Positions 42,703 to 54,769 of a DNA stretch of 64,000 nucleotides are shown here, one piece after another; positions within the stretch are counted from its first letter, which is position 1, and every line of letters starts with the position of its first letter. Source of the DNA: Botryococcus braunii. Lineage: Eukaryota > Chlorophyta > Trebouxiophyceae. The stretch is taken from the NCBI GenBank assembly GCA_002005505.1, contig MVGU01001465.1:1-64000 (forward strand). The letters are read 5' to 3'. The notes beneath the pieces are model-generated. The model worked only from the letters and a program-made list of their open reading frames with translations, was not told the origin of the DNA and ran no database searches. Position numbers and translations under genes: made by a program.

Positions 42703-43565
42703 TCACAGAAACTTAGCAAGTCCCAGTGAGTTACGATGACCCTGAAACACCAACTTAACCAGTGGCTTGGTAAAGATGTCGGCTATGTTTCTAGCAGATT
42801 GAACGTATTTAAAGTCAACCTGCCCCTTTGCAATAGCTACACGTGCAAAATGACAGCTGATTGCAATGTGTTTCGTGTGTTTTGAATACACAGGATTCCT
42901 CAGGTGATTGATGCACCCTTGGTTATCACAATGGATTTTCACTATCCAAGGCAATACTCCAATTTCCTCCAGGAATCCTCTCAACCAGTTAGCCTCCTTC
43001 ACTACAGCACTTGCTGCCATGAACTCAGCTTCTACTGTTGATGTGGCTACAGCAGATTGCTTCTTGCTCCCCCACACCACAGCACCTCCAAACACAGTAA
43101 GGACAAAACCGGTGGTGGAAAACCGGTGGTCTTGATCACCCCCATAATCTGCATCTACATATCCCTCCAACTCTGTTTCTTTTCCACCGAGGATCAGAAC
43201 CAGGTCTCGGGTTCCCTTGAGATATTTAAGCACACGGACTGCCTCATTCCAGTGTGCTGTGGTGGGGGACATACGATACCGAGACAACACTCCTACAGCC
43301 TGAGCTATATCAGGACGAGTTGTGTTTGCTATATACAGTAGAGATCCTACGAGCTCACAATAACGATGCCCGGGAGGAAGGAGACTCCCAGCACCAATAC
43401 TATTACTCCCATCCTTGGGAGCTGGCATCTGAGACATCACAAAATCTTTTGTCATTGGGGTGTCTGGCCCAACTGACTCAAGATCTAAGCCAAAATTCTC
43501 CACGAGTGCATCTATTTTGGGAATGCAGCTCAAGGAGATTAGCCCTTTTTCTCTATCTCTTGTTA
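42703..43565 (-). pseudogene. Element B RT C-terminal part and RNase H
   Basis: Same protein end as in units 1 and 2 (terminating GLAKFL at 42703), here joined upstream at about 43566 to the pol linker (QSPKWHVT|RDREKG). The RT fingers and palm expected between linker and CIPKID are absent, so B has no polymerase. RNase H residues (VDADYGGD, AEFMAAS, HCDNQG) are kept. Confidence 0.85.
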
Positions 43566-44729
43566 CATGCCACTTGGGGCTCTGGCTCCAAGGATCTCTC
43601 ACAAGCAGTTGAGGAAGGGCACTGTGCAGTGCCGAGCCTCCCCTCATCCTCATATTGGGAGAGTCCGGAACTCCCACACGTTGTCACATCAGGATGTGAC
43701 CTCTCACCCCTCACAGGATCCTCCCATGCACAGGTACCTCTCAGCTTGCACTGGTAATTTGACACACTCTCACATTGTCTGTGCAGCTGATTCACCTCCT
43801 CATCATGTCTCTTACATGGGTACTGAGAGGCTGTCCCAGTACTGCTCTCACATGCATTACTGACTGTTCCTGAGAAGTTAGAGAAGCACTTCTCAGGTCT
43901 GTGGCTGTCACCACTTTCCCTCCCCTGTTCACGTTGCCGGAGAAGGGAGCCAGTCTCTCTCAAATCAGATTCATCCCTTACAAACATCTCATTCACTGGA
44001 CAGGACCCTTCCATGCAACTCAGCTCCCCGGGACCATTTTCAGCCAAGTTTGTGGCTGCTCCTCTCACAGCGCTAACATTCAGAACAGGTCTCTCATGGT
44101 GAAGTCCCTCTGCCTGCACTTCCCCTGGTCCCAGTGACAGTGTGTCACTTTCAGTAATCCCCTCTTCTCCCTTGCACTCTCCCACCTCCTGTGACAGCAG
44201 GAGTTCTTTGGTTTGAGTACGTTGCTCAAGCCTTTGAGCCCGGGTTAAACCACCAGAAGGTAAATTAGGATTCTTCAGTGCAGCAGGTCTCAGCTGCTCC
44301 TGGGCTCGCAGCATTTGTTGCTGTCGTTCGTTGTCAGGAAGAGTGCCACGAGCCAGCTCCAGTGCTGCTTCAATGGTCTGTCGGATTTCCCGCGGGTTTC
44401 CCTCTCTTTGATGATCAGGCTCGGGCTCAGCCTTCTCAGAGGGGTCTTGGCCGTCTGGAACAATGGCCTGCTGTAGATTAGGAGCTGGTTCTGCCTCGCA
44501 TTCTGCTTCCCGAGTATCTGCCTCAGTAGAACTTGGACTGGGAGAGATAACTGACACAGGGAACTGACGGGAAGCGTGGTTCTCAGATGGACTGGGGCAC
44601 TGGAACTCCAGGGATTGGGTTGGAAGGCCACTCATGCCAACTCTGGAGGCTCCCCTGAGATGTTCCACAAAGACAACATCCCTACTCTCTCTCCATACCC
44701 CTCCACCCATGTATATGCGGTAGGCTTTG
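43566..44729 (-). pseudogene. Element B pol linker region
   Basis: Minus-strand open frame after the S insertion: KAYRIYMGGGVWRESRDVVF, then a low-complexity proline, glutamate and glutamine-rich linker (PSPSSTEADTREAECEAEPA, REIRQTIEAALELARGT, LTRAQRLEQRTQ). This matches the H linker. Copia pols carry such variable spacers between integrase and RT. It ends at the RT deletion. Confidence 0.75.
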
Positions 44730-44935
44730 TGTAACGGCAGGAAGCTACCAGGTCCTGAAATGTGTAGGATTTTGGGCAGGAAGCTGCCGGGTCCTGAAAT
44801 GAAGGCTCTGGAAAGTGGCACGCGTCTTGGCGTCGAAGGAAGTCCCGGTGCTGACCGGCTTGTAACAGATTCCGCTGAATGCTCTAACCTGACTGGTGTC
44901 TCGTCTCTCTCTCTCTCTCTTCCTTTGCCACTATA
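44730..44935 (+). mobile_element. Short non-coding transposon (family S), copy 2, in the B linker
   Basis: 206 bp flanked by CTTTG (44725-44729 and 44936-44940). It starts TGTAACGGCAGGAAGCT and ends TTTGCCACTATA. Close to the copy at 11325-11522, with a slightly longer internal segment. The insertion plus its duplication adds 211 bases and shifts the pol frame. Confidence 0.78.
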
Positions 44936-45107
44936 CTTTGGAAGATGCAGAATATCCTGTGAGCATGCCTGGAGCAGTTTTCGGAGCAAATACAGGTCTC
45001 TGCACGTCTGGTACGTGGACATAAGCCAGGCAGCCCCAAGCGCGCAGAAGTGACACATCTGGCTTGTAACCCCAAAATAATTCAAGAGGAGTAAGGTTCC
45101 TGCCTGA

Positions 45108-47282
45108 TCAAGGGCCCATATTGAGTAGGGTACAAGCTGTCTCGAGCGCCTCCTTCCAGAGAGTTGGGCTTGCTGCTGCGAAGGCAAGGATAGTCCGGGT
45201 TCTCTCCTTCAGCGTGCGGTTTGCTCGTTCTGCTACTCCATTTTGCTGTGGGGTGTAGGGGGCTGAGGTCTCCAGCTTAGTTCCCTGAGATGCACAGAAC
45301 TCCTTGAACTTGGCGTTAATAAATTCTGTGCCCCGATCACATCTGATGCACTTCACTGTCGTTTTCCTTTGGGTTTGCCAGTATACTAAAAGGTCTCTGG
45401 CTGCAGCACTTATGGTGTCTTTGGATTTTACTGGAATGACAGCTTTCCACTGTGAGGACTCATCCACCACTGTAACCCACAGACGTTCCCCAGTAATGGC
45501 TGCAGGAGTGATGGGACCCACTGTGTCAATGTGCACTCTGTCAAGGGGTTCAAGGGCAGGTCTGCTGCTAATCCCGAAGGAGGGTCTGGCTGTCGTTCCC
45601 TCAATACATGCCTCACAGTGCACTGGACAATTATCACAAGGAAAGAGGGAAGTGTCAATTCCAGTCACCAGTTCTTCCTTTGCAAGGCGCTGCATCCATG
45701 GTTCTCCTGGGTGTCCCATCCTGCTGTGCCACAAGTAGCGTCTGGAGCAGTTGTGGGACGTGTTGCTGGGTTTTGAGGTCTTGGCTGCATTGACAGTCAG
45801 CTTGGGGTGACTGCATCCCCTGACTGCCACTAAATGATGGATATAGTACAGGCCCGTTTCAGCAACAACAGAAACCCTCCAACTGTTTGGACCACTGACA
45901 TGCACGAATGCCCCAACACTGTCTGTGTGGAATACTGCACCATCCCTTAAGGCAGCTGAGACAGACAGGATATTTGTACTGGCTGAAGGGACACACTGCA
46001 CGTGGTGAATCCAGAAAGGAATGCCTTGGGGGCTTAAAACACAGTTTGATCCAGAGGCAATAATGCTCCAAGTAGCATCAGAGGTAGCTAGATGCAATGG
46101 AATTGGTTTGGAATGAACAGTGGGATTATGCAGTAGGGCTGGATCATTCACAAGGTGGACTGATGCTCCACTATCCACAAGCCAGGAGTGCAGAGGGGGT
46201 TTGCCCAAGGTCTGGTCCAAGATATTGTGGGACACTGCATAGTGCCTACCTTCAGGTGGGGGAGGAGGAGGAGCAGGCGGTTGGAACCAGGCAGGAAACG
46301 CATCCGCCTGAGGGTGAGCCATCTGAGCAGCAGGTGGGGGAAGACCTCCCATGAGTGGCTGCCCCTGGGTCCACATACCCTGCAGCTGCTGCACTGCTGC
46401 CACAACGTTTCTCTGGGTCTCCTCATCTCTGTGCCGCTTACGACAATCCCTCCAGTAATGCCCCTTTTTATTGCAATACTTGCACACTCCTCTGGTATCA
46501 GGCTGTCCGGTTGAGGGTGAAGGATTGGCTCCACTGAATGCTGCAGGGGTGCTGACTCTGTTGCTGCCTTGGGGAACAGCAAGGACTCGTGGCTGACGTG
46601 GGGCAGTCTCATCAAACCCCAGGGCGACAGCTGTGGTCCTCAGCAGGTCTGCCAGCTTGTTGAGTGGGGTCCCTGCTGCTGTTGACAGGCTGCCTGTCTC
46701 CTTGGCTGCTTCAGGTAGACCCTGCACAATTTGGGTAGCTACAAAGCTATCCAGAAGAGGATGATTATTCCTCTGAAGGCATGCCTTCAAATTCAGCATG
46801 CGGCTCACATACTGGGAAATGGTCTCGTCATGCTTCATCCCTTGACTCATTTCCAACAGCCAGTCCATGTTGGCTTGGAGATTATAACCCCCAATGAACT
46901 TCCTACAGATATATTCATATGCAACATATGCAGAGGATAAATTAGACAATTCCCCGTGCCACTCTTCTGGAACAGATTCATACAGCAACAGTAGTGCTGC
47001 AGCATCATGCGTGGTCCCAGGCATGTCCTCAAGTACTGCAGGCAGTGATCCCTTGGCTTCATTTGCTGCAAGATACGCATTCTTCCAAATCATAATGTTG
47101 TGTCCCTTTTCTTTTAGCTTGAAATGTACCTTCACAAGTGTAGGGATCACCTTTGGCAACTCATCACCTTCTCCCCTAGACGTGCTGGGAGTGCAAGGCT
47201 CTCTCACAGGTGTCGAGGTGGTGGTCTCACTCACAGACGCAGAGGTTCCACTACATGACTGACTCTTCTTCTTAGTAGTCAT
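45108..47282 (-). CDS. Element B gag-protease-integrase polyprotein, cut by an in-frame TGA
   Basis: ATG at 47282, 724 codons. Gag capsid-like region about 40-240 (PKVIPTLVKVHFKLKEKG, LYESVPEEWHGELS, NNHPLLDSFVATQIVQGLP). CCHC knuckle CKYCNKKGHYWRDC near 270. Retropepsin LVDSGASVHLVND near 375. GAG-pre-integrase WHSRMGHPGEPW, then the CDNCPVHCEAC zinc-type cysteines. DDE integrase: HIDTVGPITPA, CDRGTEFINAKFKEF and the PQQNGVAERANRTLK segment. The frame ends LLNMGP-TGA, whereas relative H reads on (LLNMGPSIGRDLTPL). After the TGA the same frame continues for about 55 residues (LTPLELFWGYKPD), so the stop is a mutation. One long gag-pol is normal for copia. Confidence 0.92.
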   Translation of the reverse strand: MTTKKKSQSCSGTSASVSETTTSTPVREPCTPSTSRGEGDELPKVIPTLVKVHFKLKEKGHNIMIWKNAYLAANEAKGSLPAVLEDMPGTTHDAAALLLLYESVPEEWHGELSNLSSAYVAYEYICRKFIGGYNLQANMDWLLEMSQGMKHDETISQYVSRMLNLKACLQRNNHPLLDSFVATQIVQGLPEAAKETGSLSTAAGTPLNKLADLLRTTAVALGFDETAPRQPRVLAVPQGSNRVSTPAAFSGANPSPSTGQPDTRGVCKYCNKKGHYWRDCRKRHRDEETQRNVVAAVQQLQGMWTQGQPLMGGLPPPAAQMAHPQADAFPAWFQPPAPPPPPPEGRHYAVSHNILDQTLGKPPLHSWLVDSGASVHLVNDPALLHNPTVHSKPIPLHLATSDATWSIIASGSNCVLSPQGIPFWIHHVQCVPSASTNILSVSAALRDGAVFHTDSVGAFVHVSGPNSWRVSVVAETGLYYIHHLVAVRGCSHPKLTVNAAKTSKPSNTSHNCSRRYLWHSRMGHPGEPWMQRLAKEELVTGIDTSLFPCDNCPVHCEACIEGTTARPSFGISSRPALEPLDRVHIDTVGPITPAAITGERLWVTVVDESSQWKAVIPVKSKDTISAAARDLLVYWQTQRKTTVKCIRCDRGTEFINAKFKEFCASQGTKLETSAPYTPQQNGVAERANRTLKERTRTILAFAAASPTLWKEALETACTLLNMGP

Positions 47283-47334
47283 AGTGTACACACTGAATGT
47301 CAATTTCTAGCGTCAGAGGCACACTTAAAACCAC

Positions 47335-47832
47335 TTACTCTACAAGGCCTTCAAGGTCTGAATCAGTTTCCCACTCAGACTCGTCACGAATGTTAGGGAT
47401 CAGCAAATCCTGAAAGGCCTTCACTGGAATAGTTGCCAATGCAGACTCAACAGCCAAATAAGCCGTGTGCTCAGCAAGTTCTTGCTCTTTGTTGAGCCAC
47501 TTCGTTACACTACAATACCTTCGAAATTTTTCTCTGGTGATGAAACCTGGTTCTAAATTAACGAATGATTGCTCCCAAGGAGTGAATTTGTATGCTGGAT
47601 ACGTGGGAAATCTTGAACCAAACCACGCTGGCAGAGGGAGAGGTCGGCCAACGTACAGATGAAACACGAAGTCTTTTACGATGGCAGCCCGTTCGTCAGG
47701 GGTCCGATCTCCTTGCTGTCCTCCGTTTCTGATTCTATCGTTGTACGAAGGCGGACCGGTTCTTAAACGTACAGGAACGTTGACGTTGGTAGTTTTGCGA
47801 GCAGTCTGCTTCGGTCTGCGGCGCTTGGCCAT
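47335..47832 (-). CDS. Extra ORF upstream of B gag; N-terminus resembles the histone H3 tail
   Basis: ATG at 47832 (an in-frame TTG at 47874 is ignored), 165 codons. It lies between the primer site and gag, 52 bases before the gag ATG, where most copia elements have only a leader. The first 15 residues read MAKRRRPKQTARKTT. KQTARKTT matches the H3 tail KQTARKST (K4 to T11) in seven of eight positions and at nearly the same distance from the N-terminus. The rest (FVFHLYVGRPLPLPAWFGSR, KWLNKEQELAEHTAYLAVES, an acidic end with ESEWETDSDLEG) matches no family I know. The middle looks folded and mostly helical. A basic cluster could be a nuclear signal. The H3 resemblance is seen directly; any function is inference. 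Confidence 0.7.
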   Translation of the reverse strand: MAKRRRPKQTARKTTNVNVPVRLRTGPPSYNDRIRNGGQQGDRTPDERAAIVKDFVFHLYVGRPLPLPAWFGSRFPTYPAYKFTPWEQSFVNLEPGFITREKFRRYCSVTKWLNKEQELAEHTAYLAVESALATIPVKAFQDLLIPNIRDESEWETDSDLEGLVE

Positions 47833-47881
47833 ATAGCTTCTCGTCTCCGATTCTTGAGCCAGCCACACACTCAACGAGAGA

Positions 47882-47898
47882 GTGGTGGGCCCATAACC
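47882..47898 (-). promoter_or_regulatory. Element B primer-binding site complementary to the initiator tRNA-Met anticodon arm
   Basis: The plus strand reads GTGGTGGGCCCATAACC, the anticodon stem-loop of plant-type initiator tRNA-Met as I recall it, so the element strand carries its exact 17-base complement directly after the 5' LTR. This is the half-tRNA priming mode known for Drosophila copia. The adjoining LTR end contains GCCCATAACC as well, giving a palindrome around the junction. Confidence 0.8.
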
Positions 47899-48593
47899 TG
47901 TTAGGTTATGGGCTTGGCGTATTCCTGTGTGGTGGCAGCACGGAGGGTGTTAGACCAGTGTCGGCTCTACTGTGCGAAGAGAAGTAGAGAAGGAGACACT
48001 GTCAATCAAGGACTGATTGGCAACGTGAGTGAAGCACCCGAAGTGCTGTGATAGTCCCAATCAAGTCTATTACAACATGCTCTCTCTCACTCTCGTAACA
48101 ACGGAATTCAAACTACCCTAGTCTGTTCTCACTCAGTTATGGGCAGTCTCATTGTCCGATGAAAGGAAAGTCAAGCACATACACCTAACATGATAAACTA
48201 AAAGCGTTCAGAGCCTCAAACAAGCTATCCTATCTACACACACATTACCTGTGTGGTGGCAGCACGGAGGGTGTTAGACCAGTGTCGGCTCTACTGTGCG
48301 AAGAGAAGTAGAGAAGGAGACACTGTCAATCAAGGACTGATTGGCAACGTGAGTGAAGCACCCGAAGTGCTGTGATAGTCCCAATCAAGTGCCTTGCCTT
48401 GCTGCGCAACCACCACTACCTTCTTGCAGCAAACGTGTGTGTAACTTGCGTTATTGCTATCCACGTTCAAATGTACACAACCTAGTGCTGAGTCACGTTT
48501 CTGCCCTATTTGTCTCGTATTATTGTCTCTGGCGGAATTGCCAATATTACTCCTCTGAGGGAAAGGCACTAAATATTATTATCTATCACAACA
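47899..48593 (-). mobile_element. Element B 5' LTR
   Basis: 695 bp with the two 329-bp-spaced modules. Followed by CATAC and the resumed copia A RT. Confidence 0.92.
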
Positions 48594-49022
48594 CATACCA
48601 TCTGAGGACTCGGGTCTGCTGCTAGCCACGAAGTCCTTGGACATGGGGGTATCAACCACACGCCCATCTTCAGCAATGCCAAACTTCTCCACAAGAGCAT
48701 CGATCTTGGGAGTGCAACTGATGGAAATAGTGCCCTGAACTCTATTGCGTAGGACCTGACACCCCAGAAAATCATTCACCTCTCCCAAATCATGGATGGT
48801 GAAGTCCTTCTTCAACAACTCTTTCCCCCACTCAATCTCTGCAACCACTCTGGCAACTATGAGAAGATCATCGACATAAACAAGAATAAAAGACAGATTA
48901 CCATCAGGGGCCCTCCTGATGTACACCCCAGCATCGCTCTTACACACACTATACCCCATCACGCTCAACTTGTCACTCAAGGTCTAGTGCCAAGCCCGTG
49001 GTGCTTGTTTTAGACCATATAG
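48594..49022 (-). pseudogene. Copia A RT middle part
   Basis: Minus-strand reading of the RT palm: MSDKLSVMGYSVCKSDAGVY, LILVYVDDLLIVA-type motif (here SFILVYVDDLLIVA), FLGCQVLRNRVQGTIS, CTPKIDALVEKFG and DTPMSKDFVASSRPESSDGM. It is bounded by B on the left and the CACTA-like element on the right, and continues at 55950. The YVDD active site is intact, but the gene is broken by three insertions and by the damage at 34308-35033. Confidence 0.88.
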
Positions 49023-49072
49023 CACTGGCAGGACGAGTTTTGTCCTGAAAAGGTCTGAATCGTCCTGGAAAG
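49023..49072 (+). repeat. CACTA-like element left terminal inverted repeat
   Basis: About 50 bp. Pairs with 55901-55949; the one visible difference is an extra T after the first 20 bases. Confidence 0.88.
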
Positions 49073-49440
49073 GTCCTAATTGTCCTGGAAAGGTCTTGAA
49101 AGAATTGGAAAGGTACTGAATGACACTGAAAAAGTCCTAGAGTTGTTTGGGTTATTTTGGGGATGTCCCAAAAACATCCTAGTAATAGCACGGAAAGGTA
49201 TGAGAGTAGGCTGGGACATGTTTGGGAACTCCCGGAAACATCCCCAGGCCACCGGGATGGTTTCGAGACATCCTGTAAATGTGCGGGTGAATGCTGGAAA
49301 GATGCCAAGACATGTTGGAAATTCCTAGTTCATCCCCAAAACGTCTTGGGATCACCTGTGAATGCTGGAAAGATGCCAAGACATGTTGGAAATCCCCAGT
49401 TCATCCCCAAAACGTCTCGGGATCACCTGTGTACATCCTA
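49048..49440. repeat. CACTA-like element left subterminal repeats
   Basis: Many short diverged copies of TCCTGGAAAGGTC and related TGGAAAG motifs, then two copies of a roughly 71-bp unit containing GTGAATGCTGGAAAGATGCC (near 49290 and 49361). Subterminal repeats are where CACTA transposases bind. Confidence 0.75.
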
Positions 49441-49540
49441 GGAAGCAATGCAAAACATGTGATGGTCCTGCCAGTAACCTAGAGCGCATGGGGTGTTCCA
49501 TGGATGTTGATGATCATGTGGATGTGTCCAAGTGTGTGTG

Positions 49541-49611
49541 CAACACACACACACACACATACATATACATACACACATGTACTTGTGGATAAACTCTGAC
49601 ACACACACACA

Positions 49612-49653
<42 letters not shown>
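49541..49653. repeat. (CA)n microsatellite
   Basis: Interrupted CA tract with ACATAC variants. Confidence 0.95.
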
Positions 49654-49654
<1 letters not shown>

Positions 49655-49925
49655 ATACTTACATACATCCATGCTGTTATATGTTTAGATCTCAGGGAGA
49701 AAGACAGTTGGGGATGCTGGTGACACATGCATGCTTTCATCTAGGTGTTTTTTACAAGTACAGCATTTGAGGTATCCACTACCTCACCCCTCCTAACTGC
49801 TGGTCTACCCCAAAAATAATTTGAAACCAGCAACCTAGATTAGTCTCATGCGTGTTCTCTAGGCCTCTTTCGCTCTGTAGTATTCTGACTTGGTTTGTCC
49901 TTTGAGGTCCACCCTATGGCCACCT

Positions 49926-50520
49926 TCAAGGCCCGCGCCTTCTTGTTAATGCTCTCATTGCTGAACCCAGGCATGCTGAAAGGTACTGCAGCTGGGCTCT
50001 AGCTTTCATGATGCTGTAAAGGGCGTCAATCATCCCACAAGCCCACATTCCAAGCACTCCATGTTCCTCATACTGCGACTCCTCCAGATCTGTCGCAAAC
50101 ATATTCTGAACTGCCGCCTCGTAGATTGCATTCAAGCCAGGACCAAGCTTGATGGTCCCCTGAAAGAACTCCCTCATCTCATCAGTCTCTGACAGCCGCA
50201 TCATTGTGGCATAACTGCAGAGAGCCTCCCGGAGGTACGTCGGCCTGGCCGCCTCGTCCCCTGTGCTGTTGAGAGACAGGCAAAAAGTGTTGTTGGCATG
50301 CTCGTGAAGCGGGGGAATGTGGGCGTGTTGCCCTTTGCCCAACACAACGAACCACACCCCCTGCACGCGCAATACTGCGTTCTTCAACGCCTCCCAATGG
50401 TCCCTTGACATGCAGCCACCGGTACTGGAATACGTGGGGATATCTATACCCTGTGCAGCAGCAACCACGTTTTCGTGGCTGGAATAATGCCATCCAATTA
50501 TCTGTACAACAATCCCCCAA
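49926..50520 (-). CDS. Unrecognised coding segment in the CACTA-like element (minus strand)
   Basis: A codon-like open stretch ends at a stop at 49926. It reads IIGWHYSSHENVVAAAQGID, GCMSRDHWEALKNAVLRVQG, REALCSYATMMRLSETDEMR and MFATDLEESQYEEHGVLGMW, ending in a basic ALTRRRGP. A possible acceptor TTGTACAG lies at about 50500, so it may be a last exon. Upstream the frame degenerates into GA-repeat translation, which is not protein. I know no family for it; it may be a transposase portion, an accessory protein or a captured host exon. Confidence 0.4.
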
Positions 50521-50605
50521 TTACCCAAAGGCGTCAGAGCAAGTGTCATTAGGAAACAAATACATAGACATGCAGACAAGCTTATGTTGTATAGACAAAT
50601 ATATG

Positions 50606-50738
<133 letters not shown>

Positions 50739-50760
50739 GTGCAGCCTGGTGCGCCCCAAG

Positions 50761-51195
50761 ACCTCCCCCCCACTGGGTGTTCGCGAGCGAAAAAAGCGGG
50801 AAGGTTGTACCACCCCCCCCCCCCCCCACTGGGTGTTCGCGAGAAAAAAAAGCCGGAAGGTTGTACCACCCCCCCCCCACTCGGTGTTTGCGAGAAAAAA
50901 AGCCGGAAGGTTGTACCACCCCCCCCCCCCCCCACTCGGTGTTCGCGAGAAAAAAGCCGGAAGGTTGTACCACCCCCCCCCCCCCCACTCGGTACTCGCG
51001 AGAAAAAAAGCCGTAAGGTTGTACCACGCCCCCCCCCCCCCACTCGGTATTCGCGAGAAAAAAAGCCGGAAGGTTGTACCACCCCCCCCCCCCACTTCGT
51101 ATTCGCGAGAAAAAAAGCCGCAAGGTTGTACCACCCCCCCCCCCACTCGGTATCCGCGAGAAAAAAGCCCGTAAGGTTGTACCACCCCCCACCCC
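50761..51195. repeat. Minisatellite of eight roughly 53-bp units with poly-C runs
   Basis: Eight copies of a unit with CACTCGGTNTTCGCGAG, an A run, AGCCGGAAGGTTGTACCA and then 8-17 C. Positions of GGTTGTACC: 50803, 50859, 50909, 50963, 51017, 51072, 51124, 51175. The minus strand has regularly spaced G runs able to form quadruplexes. Confidence 0.92.
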
Positions 51196-51199
51196 CTAG

Positions 51200-51935
51200 T
51201 CCGTGACACTGTCGAGTTACGTGACCGATAACCTACGTGACTTTGGCGGAAAGCGCAAGTTCGGTTCAGTGAACGGATACCAACAGACATAACAATTGTG
51301 CGCATGCGAATATCGAATCCATTCTTTGGAGGCATTCTGTTCCATGTCTATCATTGACAGTTGACGACGGAGTTGCTTGGGGCGTGCAACCAACGGCTAC
51401 ACAAAGTGCAATTTGAATTTTTGTGGTCCGTAGTAGCTGTGGTTTCTCTTGTCTTCTTTCATTAGTTATTCCATGCTCTAAAACGTTATCAGTTTGCTTT
51501 GCGAAAGTTCTCGAGGCTGTCTTGGGCACGGCAAGAAGTTATTGTTATAAGTACGGCTGGAGCTACTTGCACTACCTCACAATCCTTGACCAGCTTAAAT
51601 TTTTTTTGCTCTACTTTCACTTTAAACTTTAAAGCTCTACTTTCAGTATGACCATGAGTTAATTCCTCGTTGGTGGTTGCGACTCGGAACTGTATCAAAG
51701 GAAATATGCTGTCAGCATCGAGTGGTTGGTGCCCACGGTTTGGAAGCATATGGGCCAATTGTCCCTCTCTCTTCACTCTTAGAAGTGAAATTTCAGTGAC
51801 CTTCATATCATCACTCCTACAAACTGGTATCGCTTCGTGGGTTTTCACATTGCAGGTCATGTCTGAGCAACAGTGAGCCCTGCAGGGTACTACAAAAGGA
51901 GAATGTGGAAATTCAGACGAGTCTTCACAATCCAT
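51200..51935. other. CACTA-like element interior, nothing recognised
   Basis: Unique sequence without repeat structure. Minus-strand open stretches (51935-51489, 51529-51266) have no recognised domain. Confidence 0.4.
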
Positions 51936-51940
51936 AGAGG

Positions 51941-53775
<1,835 letters not shown>

Positions 53776-53940
53776 GTAATTCATGACACCTTCACTTTCA
53801 CATACAACACACACACACTATTGAGTGACTCTCTCTATCTTAGTGCAGGAATGATTTTCACATTCTATTTCCCGTGATGTCTTGTTTACCATTAATGTTC
53901 CGATCCCCATTTCATAGGCTCTGCCCCCACCTCCCTCTCC

Positions 53941-54767
<827 letters not shown>

Positions 54768-54769
54768 AC

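Larger units (their letters stand above)
40096..43565. repeat. Tandem unit 3 (last, 3470 bp)
   Basis: Matches units 1 and 2 up to CTTGTTA at 43565, then continues as B sequence rather than as another unit. It contains I gag (40096-40560), the A LTR (40561-41263), A RNase H (41264-41989) and the true B 3' end (41990 onward). Confidence 0.92.
41990..48593 (-). mobile_element. Element B: Ty1/copia inserted in copia A
   Basis: 6604 bp between CATAC duplications (41985-41989 and 48594-48598), with 695-bp LTRs differing at two positions that I found (near 48451 and 48517). Order on the minus strand: LTR, half-tRNA primer site, a 165-codon extra ORF, gag-protease-integrase, linker, a deleted RT, RNase H, purine tract, LTR. 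It is defective through an in-frame TGA, an S insertion and loss of the RT palm. Close LTRs imply recent insertion. Confidence 0.92.

Noticed and set aside
47335..47832. A genuine histone H3 gene
   Set aside because: Only the first residues resemble the H3 tail; the histone fold helices are absent.
47882..47898. Fragment of an initiator tRNA-Met gene
   Set aside because: Only the anticodon arm is present and it sits exactly at the LTR/primer-site junction; no acceptor, D or T arms.
35034..48593. CRISPR-like array or host gene cluster from the regular repeats
   Set aside because: The repeats are LTRs and 3.5 kb retroelement segments; no short repeat-spacer pattern exists anywhere in the window.
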